A program made the translations under genes and the position numbers. This document shows positions 5,921 to 12,658 of a stretch of 14,345 nt of DNA, in pieces. The stretch's first letter is position 1; each line of letters begins with the position of its first letter. Location of the stretch: assembly GCA_046316495.1 (NCBI GenBank), contig JBKDAM010000110.1:1-14345 (forward strand), read 5' to 3'. This DNA is from M3007 sp046316495 (GTDB taxonomy: Bacteria; Bacteroidota; Bacteroidia; Chitinophagales; Saprospiraceae). The notes under the pieces were generated by a model. The model did no database searches. It saw only the letters and a list, made by a program, of their open reading frames with translations, and was not told the DNA's origin.

Positions 5921-7361
5921 GCGTATGTTGTCGGAGGGGGAACGTTATAATAAAGCTACTGCCTTTGCCGGGTTCACTTTTGACATCAATGAGTCCCTTA
6001 TGGGCGGTCAGGATCGCTTTTACATAGCTCAGGCCTAGTCCAAACCCTTTTACATCGTGGATATTGCCGGTCGAAACTCGGTAGAACTTGTCGAAGATGT
6101 TTTTGCGGGCTTCTTTGCTGATGCCGATTCCATTATCTGCGACGGTAATTTCCAGTCCCATGGGCACATTTCGGGTACTGATGGTGATTTGTGGCTTTTC
6201 TGGGCTGTATTTATTCGCGTTATCAAGCAGGTTGTGGATCACGCTGGTAATATGGGTGGCATCGCCTTCAATGATGGGTTGTTCTGCCTGGAGCTGGCTT
6301 TTGATAGCTCCTTCCCGGCGCTCCACCTGCAGACTGAAGTTCTCGACGGCTTGTTGGATGAGGGCGTGGATATCGACGGATTCCAAGCGGAGCTGGAATT
6401 CTTTTTTATCGATGAGGGCCATTTGCAGCACCCGTTCTACCTGGCTGTTCATCCTGCGGTTTTCTTGTCGGATAATATCTACAAAGCGTTTGATTTTATC
6501 GGGGGATTGCAGGATGACGGGGCTTACAATACTGTCGGTAGCCAGGGAGATGGTTGCGATCGGGGTTTTAAATTCGTGGGTCATGTTGTTGATAAAATCC
6601 GTTTTCATTTCAGACAATTGTTTTTGTCGGTAAATGACGCGGATGGTGTACCAAAAACAGAACAGGATAATACCGGAGAAGAGGACGGAGAGCAGCAAGG
6701 TGGGCAGCACAGAACCCAGTACCAATCGGGTACGATTGGGGAAGTACAGCGATAAATATCCTGGGGATTCGATGTCTTGTTGAAACAAGGCCACTCGGTA
6801 CCTGGAATTGTAGAGGGTATAGGCGCTGCCCTGGGTTACCTGTGGGCTATAATCTTCTACGACGAAATAGCCATTTACGATCACGAAGCTGTTGCGGGCC
6901 TTGGAGTACACCCCGAATTGTTTGACTGCCTGGATTCCTCGATTGGCGAATTCTTCTTGCAGCCACTGGGAGAGCAGGTCGAGGGGCACCCGTTCCGACA
7001 GGGGTTTTGCATCGACCAGCTGGCTGACCTTCATATATTCCCACATTGCGACATTGTCTTCGAAGCCATCTTGGGGATCCTTGCTGAGTCGATTTTTTTT
7101 GGAAAAGCCATTTTCCAGGAATTTGGCGGCCTCTTGGACAGTTCCGGAGGATCTAGATCGGTTGAGTGCTTCGAGCACGGTGGTGTTTTCGTAGACCTGC
7201 AATTTATTGGCCACGCTGTTCATGGCTTCGAAGACACTTTTATCGAACTGTTCCTCGTTGAGGCGGATGTTCCAACCGATCCAGTAAATTTGAAGGCTAA
7301 TGACCCCGACGAGGGCCAGGGTCATCATGCCGATTATGAGTTGTATGCGTTTAGCGTTCAT
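5913..7361 (-). CDS. Sensor histidine kinase (RprX-like)
   Basis: A 482-aa inner-membrane sensor kinase. Transmembrane segment 1 lies at about residues 5-28. An extracytoplasmic sensor region follows, then transmembrane segment 2 at about 215-240. The cytoplasmic part has a HisKA domain with phospho-acceptor His262 in NNMTHEFKTPIATIS. The HATPase domain has an N box (VIHNLLDNANKYSP), G1 (VADNGIGIS), an F box (FDKFYRV) and G2 (GFGLGLSYVK). All catalytic motifs are intact. ATG 7361 is preferred to an in-frame start five codons upstream because MNAKRIQ leads straight into the membrane segment. It lies 58 nt after the amidohydrolase stop, with a short hairpin (AGGGTG/CACCCT, 7399-7417) in the gap, and overlaps rsmE. 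No response regulator is in the window, which is unusual for this class. The RprX comparison is from memory. Confidence 0.93.
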   Translation of the reverse strand: MNAKRIQLIIGMMTLALVGVISLQIYWIGWNIRLNEEQFDKSVFEAMNSVANKLQVYENTTVLEALNRSRSSGTVQEAAKFLENGFSKKNRLSKDPQDGFEDNVAMWEYMKVSQLVDAKPLSERVPLDLLSQWLQEEFANRGIQAVKQFGVYSKARNSFVIVNGYFVVEDYSPQVTQGSAYTLYNSRYRVALFQQDIESPGYLSLYFPNRTRLVLGSVLPTLLLSVLFSGIILFCFWYTIRVIYRQKQLSEMKTDFINNMTHEFKTPIATISLATDSIVSPVILQSPDKIKRFVDIIRQENRRMNSQVERVLQMALIDKKEFQLRLESVDIHALIQQAVENFSLQVERREGAIKSQLQAEQPIIEGDATHITSVIHNLLDNANKYSPEKPQITISTRNVPMGLEITVADNGIGISKEARKNIFDKFYRVSTGNIHDVKGFGLGLSYVKAILTAHKGLIDVKSEPGKGSSFIITFPLRQHTHE

Positions 7362-7419
7362 AGTAGTGCGCCACAATGTAGGCCATTCTCAGCAAAGCAG
7401 GGTGTTAAAAGCACCCTCC

Positions 7420-9123
7420 TTAACGGCTGGTAGGATCTTGGTAGACTATTTTGCCGGCCAGGATGGTCATCAGGGCTTTGGTTTGGGGCATTTCATCAGC
7501 GGGGCAAGTGAGGAGGTTTCGATCGAGCACGGCGATATCGGCTACTTTCCCTACTTTTAGGGAGCCCTTTTGATTTTCTTCGAAGGCGGCATAAGCATTC
7601 CAGAGCGTGTAAGAGTAAAGGGCTTCCTCGCGGGTCATCGCTTGTTCGGGGAAAAAAGCGGGTCCTCCGACATGGTGGCGGCGGGTAACACTGGCGTACA
7701 AGCAGGCGAAGGGATCGACCTCTTCAACGGGTGTATCGGTACCATTGGTCATGCGGGTATGCAGGTCCAGGAGGCTGCGCCAGGCATAGGCGCCCTCCTT
7801 TGCGCGTTGTTCGCCCAATCGTTTGACGACAAACGGCGCATCGCTGGTGCAGTGAATGGCTTGCATGGACGCAATGACGCCCAGCTGCTGGAAGCGAGGT
7901 TGATCGATTGGGTCGATGTGTTGGGCATGTTCTACGCGCCAGCGCAGGGAGGCGTTGCACCCTTTTTGTTCGAAAACATTCAGAACCTCCCGGTTGCCGC
8001 GGTCACCGATTGCATGGACGCAAAACTGTAGTCCGAGTTCCCGGCAGCGTTGGGCGAGGGCGGCGATGGTATCGAGCGGGGTGGTATTTTGGCCATAGGA
8101 GTCGGGTTTGTCGGCATACGGCGCTAAGAGCCAGGCGCCGTAGGAGCCCAGGGCGCCATCGAAATAAGCTTTGACTGCGCGGGAGGTAAAGAACCCATTT
8201 CCGACATCCACTTTGGGATAGTCCTGCTTTGATTGGAGTTCGGAGGGCAGGGGTTGGGCGCGCATGGCCCAGAGGCGCATTCCTAATTGGCCGGCATTGG
8301 CTAGCCGTTCGTACTGTTGGAGTTCCCAGAGGGAGCTACCGGCATCTTGGAAAGAAGTGATTCCATAGCGCAGGCATTGGCGGACGGCATATTGGACGAT
8401 GGTATCGTGTTCGGCTTGTTTTTCGGCTTCTGTTCGTTTATCCTTCCACTCTTTTAGCGGGCGTTCGATGAGTTCCATGGCATTTTCTTCGAAGACACCG
8501 ATGGCCCGGCCGTTTAGGTCACGGACGATCCGCCCACCCAGGGGGTCTGGGGTTTCGACAGAAATACCAGCGAGTTCCATGGCTTTTTGATTGGCCAGTA
8601 GGGCGTGGCCACTGGCATGGTACAGGATGGTAGGGTGTAAAGGCGTAGCCTCGCTAAGGGCATCATGGTAGGGGTACCCGTTGACGGTTTTTCCGGGCGA
8701 TTCTACCCATTTTTCCTGGTGCCAGCCACGTCCTTCCAGCCATTCTCCAGCTGGCAGTTGGTTTGCCTTTTGCTGTGCTGCTTCAATGATTTCTTTCCAA
8801 GAGCGGGTATGGAGCAGTTGGAGGTTACGGAGGCTACGGCCCAAAGCGGAGAAATGGCCATGGCCTTCGATCAAGCCTGGGAGCGCAAATTTTCCTTGCA
8901 GGTCAATCACCTCTGTTTGGTCATCGATCCATTCTTTCAGCCCCTCTTGATTGCCGACATAGACTAGCTTCCCATCGAGGATAGCCACTGCGGTGGCCAT
9001 TGGTTGGAGGGAGTCTGCGGTAAAAAAGTGTCCATTTTGGAGCACGAGTTGCGCTTTTGGTTGCGTGGGGCTACAGCTCCAGGCGAAGAGTGAAGCGGCG
9101 AAGAGTATGGTTAGGAGCCTCAT
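7420..9123 (-). CDS. Exported amidohydrolase (YtcJ-like, amidohydrolase family 3)
   Basis: A 567-aa metal-dependent hydrolase of the amidohydrolase superfamily. It is predicted to be a lipoprotein: the N-terminus MRLLTILFAASLFAWSC places a lipobox-like Cys at residue 17. The beta-sandwich start VLQNGHFFTADS leads to the metal-binding LPGLIEGHGH (His88 and His90). Other expected residues are Lys318 in VKAYFDGALGS, His370 in VHAIGDRGN, His399 and His402 in VEHAQHID, and Asp463 in NGTDTPVEEVDP, with a C-terminal GKVADIAVLD strand. The site looks complete. The substrate is unknown; relatives hydrolyse amide or ester bonds in cyclic and linear amides. Its start overlaps the stop of the upstream lipoprotein gene by ATGA, so the two are very probably cotranscribed and translationally coupled. 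Confidence 0.92.
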   Translation of the reverse strand: MRLLTILFAASLFAWSCSPTQPKAQLVLQNGHFFTADSLQPMATAVAILDGKLVYVGNQEGLKEWIDDQTEVIDLQGKFALPGLIEGHGHFSALGRSLRNLQLLHTRSWKEIIEAAQQKANQLPAGEWLEGRGWHQEKWVESPGKTVNGYPYHDALSEATPLHPTILYHASGHALLANQKAMELAGISVETPDPLGGRIVRDLNGRAIGVFEENAMELIERPLKEWKDKRTEAEKQAEHDTIVQYAVRQCLRYGITSFQDAGSSLWELQQYERLANAGQLGMRLWAMRAQPLPSELQSKQDYPKVDVGNGFFTSRAVKAYFDGALGSYGAWLLAPYADKPDSYGQNTTPLDTIAALAQRCRELGLQFCVHAIGDRGNREVLNVFEQKGCNASLRWRVEHAQHIDPIDQPRFQQLGVIASMQAIHCTSDAPFVVKRLGEQRAKEGAYAWRSLLDLHTRMTNGTDTPVEEVDPFACLYASVTRRHHVGGPAFFPEQAMTREEALYSYTLWNAYAAFEENQKGSLKVGKVADIAVLDRNLLTCPADEMPQTKALMTILAGKIVYQDPTSR

Positions 9124-9650
9124 TTTGCTTGATTTTTTTCCTTGTTAAAATCCCGAATATCCAGCCCATCCATTGCCTTGGCGCTGGCGGGCTTTCCTGT
9201 GGTTTCGGCGCCCTGTTGGATCAAAATTCGTGGATCGCGGGCGGAAACGCCTTTAATGGAGTAGAAGGATTTTTTGAGGGCGTGGAGTTGTTTTTTGATT
9301 TTCCCGAATTTAACGCGGGCTTTATCCAGCTCGATTTCTCCGGATTCATACTCCTTTTTAAACTCCTTCATAGCATCCAGGGTACGGCCGTAATCTCGAA
9401 TGATGTTGTTGAATATTTTTTCCATTTCTCGCATCAGAATCGGGACGAGTTCTGGATCGGATTCCTTGTAGGGCTCCAGGTTTTTAGCCATGTTTTCCAG
9501 GCTTTTGATCTTATCGGCTTCATTTGGCAAGCTATCGGTATTGGATATGGCTTGGTCAATTTCTTGAAGGAAAGGTTCATCCAGGTTTTTGCAAGAAGGG
9601 AGCGAGAAGCCTAGGACAATCGCGGAGAGCAAAATGAAATTTTTCATCAT
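9120..9650 (-). CDS. Small lipoprotein with helical mature region, unknown function
   Basis: A 176-aa predicted lipoprotein. The signal peptide MMKNFILLSAIVLGFSLPSC ends in a lipobox with Cys20. The mature part is rich in Lys and Glu and looks mainly helical, with likely coiled-coil stretches (LPNEADKIKSLENMAKNL; ELVPILMREMEKIFNNI; MKEFKKEYESGEIELDKARV). I do not recognise the family. The frame is open further upstream, but the double ATG at 9650/9647 is chosen because it starts a typical signal peptide and because the -7 promoter box at 9735-9742 lies upstream of it. It appears to be the first gene of a leftward operon with the amidohydrolase (ATGA overlap), the histidine kinase and rsmE. 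The leader would be about 75-80 nt. Confidence 0.82.
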   Translation of the reverse strand: MMKNFILLSAIVLGFSLPSCKNLDEPFLQEIDQAISNTDSLPNEADKIKSLENMAKNLEPYKESDPELVPILMREMEKIFNNIIRDYGRTLDAMKEFKKEYESGEIELDKARVKFGKIKKQLHALKKSFYSIKGVSARDPRILIQQGAETTGKPASAKAMDGLDIRDFNKEKNQAK

Positions 9651-9734
9651 TAAAAAAAGTAAGTAGTCGTGTAAGGCGGAAAGGGCACAGCAGTGGAGGG
9701 GCACAGAAGTTCCCTGCTGCAGTAGATACCGCTG

Positions 9735-9742
9735 CAAAAGTA
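9735..9742 (-). promoter_or_regulatory. -7 promoter box of the lipoprotein-amidohydrolase-kinase-rsmE operon
   Basis: The minus strand reads TACTTTTG followed by C, the same sequence as upstream of the NlpC/P60 gene. It lies about 85 nt before ATG 9650. No good -33 TTTG is present. Its position, inside an intergenic gap after the NlpC/P60 stop, supports a separate transcription unit. Confidence 0.6.
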
Positions 9743-9766
9743 CAGTGTTTTCGGGAAGCGAAGGGC

Positions 9767-10345
9767 TTAATTCAGCTTGGAACTTATGACATCTCTGGCG
9801 AATAGGATTTTAGGTTTCCAGTAGCTAGAGGTGCTGATATTGTCTTTGATGACCCCTTTGGAGGTAGTGCTATGGATGCAGATGATGCCTTTGGTAGAGC
9901 GCTCGTACACCATGGCGACGTGGCTGACCTTGTTGTTTTCTCCAAAAAAAATCAAATCCCCGGGTTTCACTTGATCCAGCGGGATTTCTTCTCCCTCTTG
10001 GCTTTGCAGGTAGGAGGCAGGAGAAATGGCAATGTCTCGTTGCAGGAGAACATACTGAGTGAAGCCGGAGCAATCAAAGCCCGATTGAGGAGTTCGGCCC
10101 GCGTATTTGTACGGTGTATTCAGGTAGCGTTCTGCTTCATCGACGATGCTGTAGCGGTAGCGCATAGTGGCCTTGCTATTCGTCGAAGAAGGCTTGTCGG
10201 ACTTAACTCCATACGTGGAGGGGGGCCTGCTGGGAGAGGAAGATAGTTCGGAAGAGGAAGAATTTTTGAAGAGGCTGCAGCTACTAAGTGCCCAGCTGAG
10301 GGTGGAAAAAAGCAATAAGCGGACGGCAAATGGGTGTCTGGACAT
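9767..10345 (-). CDS. NlpC/P60 family (C40) peptidoglycan hydrolase lipoprotein
   Basis: A 192-aa cell-wall hydrolase, probably a gamma-D-glutamyl-diamino-acid endopeptidase that cuts peptide stems. The signal peptide ends with the lipobox ALSSC (Cys23). A Ser/Pro-rich linker (residues 24-60) leads to the catalytic domain (about 65-188). The catalytic Cys92 lies in GFDCSGFTQYV, His142 in KVSHVAMV and the third polar residue His158 in CIHSTTSKG; the PGDLIFF strand (128-134) is typical. The triad is complete. It has its own promoter about 100 nt upstream. It lies downstream of, and on the same strand as, the patatin-like gene, separated by a large inverted repeat. Confidence 0.93.
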   Translation of the reverse strand: MSRHPFAVRLLLFSTLSWALSSCSLFKNSSSSELSSSPSRPPSTYGVKSDKPSSTNSKATMRYRYSIVDEAERYLNTPYKYAGRTPQSGFDCSGFTQYVLLQRDIAISPASYLQSQEGEEIPLDQVKPGDLIFFGENNKVSHVAMVYERSTKGIICIHSTTSKGVIKDNISTSSYWKPKILFARDVISSKLN

Positions 10346-10394
10346 TGGAGTGGTTGTTTTGAAGATGGGAAAAGGGGACTGACGGGTTATTGTT

Positions 10395-10419
10395 CGAACG
10401 GAGCTTCGTTCGGTTTTTT
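10395..10419 (+). terminator. Possible short hairpin with T-run in the NlpC/P60 leader
   Basis: CGAACG (10395-10400) pairs with CGTTCG (10407-10412) around GAGCTT. On the plus strand GTTTTTT follows. No plus-strand gene ends here, so a terminator role is doubtful; on the minus strand the hairpin lies in the 5' leader of the NlpC/P60 mRNA. Confidence 0.3.
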
Positions 10420-10443
10420 ACGCGTTTACCGCCAGATCGTTGG

Positions 10444-10477
10444 CAAAAGTAGGTTATTTTCCGAAAAAAGAAAACAA
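10444..10477 (-). promoter_or_regulatory. Promoter of the NlpC/P60 gene
   Basis: The minus strand reads TACTTTTGCC (-7 box at 10444-10451), with TTG at 10475-10477 about 23 bp upstream. The predicted leader is about 90 nt to ATG 10345. The left arm of a 19-bp inverted repeat fills the spacer exactly up to the -7 box. Confidence 0.6.
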
Positions 10478-10501
10478 GCAGCCTTTTTTCGAAAAATAAC
10501 C
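10452..10501. repeat. 19-bp near-perfect inverted repeat (operator or terminator)
   Basis: The arms 10452-10470 (GGTTATTTTCCGAAAAAAG) and 10483-10501 (CTTTTTTCGAAAAATAACC) are complementary at 18 of 19 positions around a 12-nt spacer. The repeat abuts the -7 box of the NlpC/P60 gene and lies 56 nt after the patatin stop on the same strand. It could terminate patatin transcription, act as an operator for the downstream promoter, or both. Confidence 0.85.
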
Positions 10502-10556
10502 CATTTGCTGTTAGTTGGCATTTGCCCAGGGTAGAAAGGGGAGCGAAGCGGCCGCA

Positions 10557-12395
10557 TTACTTCAACATTCCGCGGTTGGAAAAATCTTTTTGGAGCAGGT
10601 AATGTACTTTTTTTCGGATAATTTTATCAAAAAAGAAGAAAAATGCCAAGTTGGCCAAGGTTTGTTTGGTTCTACTCAGGTCCAGCATTTTATGAAGAAC
10701 CTGTTTGAGTCTCGATTGGAGTGCTGGCAGCCAGGGAGACAATTCCTGGAGGGTGATTTTGGGAAGTAGTTCAGGGCCATATTCTGGGGGTGTTTCGATG
10801 CGAAGGCAGCGCATGTACTGGATTCCAGAGGTAGGCACTGTTTCGGGTTCGGGGCGGGCCAGGCGCATATCTGGAATAATGGGGAAGTAGAACCGCCCAT
10901 CAGCACCGGGGAACACGAACCGCGCTTGTGCCTCCGGGGAGTAGGATTGGAGCAGTCCAAATTGCTCCTGGCTTTCGGAGGAAACGGCAAAGTATTTTTG
11001 GAGGAACGACTGGGCATTTTTTCGGCCCAGGAAAAAATCATGACGGCGGAAACGGATATCCAGGAATCCGCCGAATCCACTGAGCGCTCCGCAGGCGATC
11101 GCCAGGTTTCCTTCTATAATGGCATTGGTGGTCGTATCGCGTCGGGCGGGAGCGATGATAAACCGGGTGCTGTTGGTGACATCGGCAGCGGCTTCCAGCA
11201 AGTCAGGTTTAAAGAGCAATTGGGAACGCATGGTGCGCCAGGTTCGGAACAGTACCTCGAGCAAATCCGGATGAGCGGGTAGGTCATCCTTCATTTCCTC
11301 GGAGGGGAACGGATCGATCATGAGGATGATGGGTTCTTTGAAGAAGGAGTTTTCGGCAGTTTTTTGATTTCGCTTAATTTGTTGGTCAAGGATGAACTTG
11401 GTAATTTCGAACGGTTCATTGTTGAGCATTCCTCCGTCCACGATCACGGTTTCGTAGGCCTGGTTTTTACCCAGTCCTGTACTAAAATCAATATTGATAA
11501 TTTCTTTAAACGCGGGGTTTTCGATCAGAAAATTGCTGTTTCGGGTTACTTTGCGGAAGGCCAGTCCGAGGGGGAAGGCACCGGTAGCCATGGCGGCGTC
11601 CCGGATGGTGTCGATATTGGTTGGGGAGTGGTTGCTAAACAGCACCGGAATTTTTCCTTGGTGGTTTTTTTTCTCCTCTTTTCGGAGCTGGTTTTCCTGT
11701 TCTGGGCTCAGGTTGGCCAGGGCCAGGGTATCCTTTTCGCTGAGGTCTTGAAGGATAAAGTGCCCGAAGTCCAGGTGTTGGCGGGCGGTGAACAGCGAGT
11801 TGCTGCCTTGGAAACTGGAGCGGAAGGCGTAGTTTTTTTGGATCCCATTGAGGTTGGTAAAGGTGACGGCTATTTCGGCTTTTTGGGCCAGGTAGGGACG
11901 GTGCAGCCGCTTCCCTCGGTACGCCCGGATGTGTTTTTGGGCCAGGTGGTCAATAAAATTCGAGTTGAGCACTGCTTTTGGGGGCTGCTGTTGGTCCATA
12001 TCGGAGGTATCCAGGAGTTGGTCCATCATTGGCCGACCCAGTTCCAGTTCGGTCATATTGACCCAGGTATCGTAGAACGCATTGTTGGGTTGGTAGCGAT
12101 CGGGAGCCCTTCGAAACTGCTCATAGGAAGCTGGTTCGATGGGTTGGAGCAGGGCACGAGCGGCGATGATGGCGGTCATGCCTCCGGCGGAGGCTCCGGA
12201 GAGCACTCCGATTTCGACGGAGTGCATGGGGATGCTGTGGTCGTAGTCCGGGTGATCGACACCCAGGGCCTGGTTTTGTTCTTTGGCTTTTTCCCAGCGT
12301 TCGAGGGTTTCGAGCAGGTAGTCGATGACTCCGGCGGTGTAGGCGCCGGCGGAGACTGCGCCGGCCATGCAGAGGCCAATTTTTATTTTTTGCAT
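10557..12395 (-). CDS. Patatin-like phospholipase family protein
   Basis: A 612-aa predicted serine acyl hydrolase of the patatin superfamily (lipid acyl hydrolase with a Ser-Asp dyad). The N-terminus has the oxyanion-hole segment GLCMAGAVSAGAYTAG (residues 7-22), a departure from the usual GGGxxG. The nucleophile Ser69 lies in GVLSGASAGG (GxSxG) and the catalytic Asp320 in VDGGMLNNEP (DGG). The protein is longer than a minimal patatin domain; the C-terminal ~250 residues (after the phrase LMIDPFP) are unassigned. There is no clear signal peptide, so it is probably cytoplasmic or membrane-peripheral. ATG 12395 is chosen; an in-frame TTG at 12440 would add 15 unconserved-looking residues. It is divergent from the caspase-FGE gene, 263 nt away. 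The natural lipid substrate is unknown. Confidence 0.88.
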   Translation of the reverse strand: MQKIKIGLCMAGAVSAGAYTAGVIDYLLETLERWEKAKEQNQALGVDHPDYDHSIPMHSVEIGVLSGASAGGMTAIIAARALLQPIEPASYEQFRRAPDRYQPNNAFYDTWVNMTELELGRPMMDQLLDTSDMDQQQPPKAVLNSNFIDHLAQKHIRAYRGKRLHRPYLAQKAEIAVTFTNLNGIQKNYAFRSSFQGSNSLFTARQHLDFGHFILQDLSEKDTLALANLSPEQENQLRKEEKKNHQGKIPVLFSNHSPTNIDTIRDAAMATGAFPLGLAFRKVTRNSNFLIENPAFKEIINIDFSTGLGKNQAYETVIVDGGMLNNEPFEITKFILDQQIKRNQKTAENSFFKEPIILMIDPFPSEEMKDDLPAHPDLLEVLFRTWRTMRSQLLFKPDLLEAAADVTNSTRFIIAPARRDTTTNAIIEGNLAIACGALSGFGGFLDIRFRRHDFFLGRKNAQSFLQKYFAVSSESQEQFGLLQSYSPEAQARFVFPGADGRFYFPIIPDMRLARPEPETVPTSGIQYMRCLRIETPPEYGPELLPKITLQELSPWLPALQSRLKQVLHKMLDLSRTKQTLANLAFFFFFDKIIRKKVHYLLQKDFSNRGMLK

Positions 12396-12658
12396 CAGCG
12401 AGGAAGGTGTTGTGAACGTAGGTTGAGAAAGCGGGGGCAATATACGGGCCTTGGTGATAGGTGGGTTTTTTTTGGTGGAAAAAATGGCTGCTTAGGGGAG
12501 GGGTAATTTCAGAAAACCTATTCAAACCGCCAATTACTCAATGGGAGCGGTTAAATACTAAGTGGTGGAAAATAAAAGTGGGCGGTTGTTTATTTTGGCG
12601 CCTTTCACGTAAGGCATATATAGCCAAGGAGGCTGTTTGAAATCAAGCAATTCAGTAC

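Noticed and set aside
6057..6755. A 232-codon plus-strand frame over the histidine kinase
   Set aside because: The minus strand encodes intact H, N, G1, F and G2 boxes; the plus frame shows no domain and no promoter or ribosome site.
11364..12506. A 380-codon open frame on the plus strand antisense to the patatin gene
   Set aside because: Its peptide is rich in Gly, Val and Phe with no recognisable motif, as expected for the shadow of a G/C-skewed codon pattern, while the opposite strand has a complete patatin catalytic site.
12525..12552. AACCGC...GCGGTT inverted repeat between patatin and caspase genes
   Set aside because: Six-base arms around a 16-nt spacer with no associated promoter box; easily due to chance.
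12626..12632. A perfect AAGGAGG Shine-Dalgarno-like sequence
   Set aside because: It lies 26 nt before the caspase-FGE ATG, too far for that start, and an in-frame stop separates them. The nearby TTG opens only an out-of-frame peptide overlapping the real gene.
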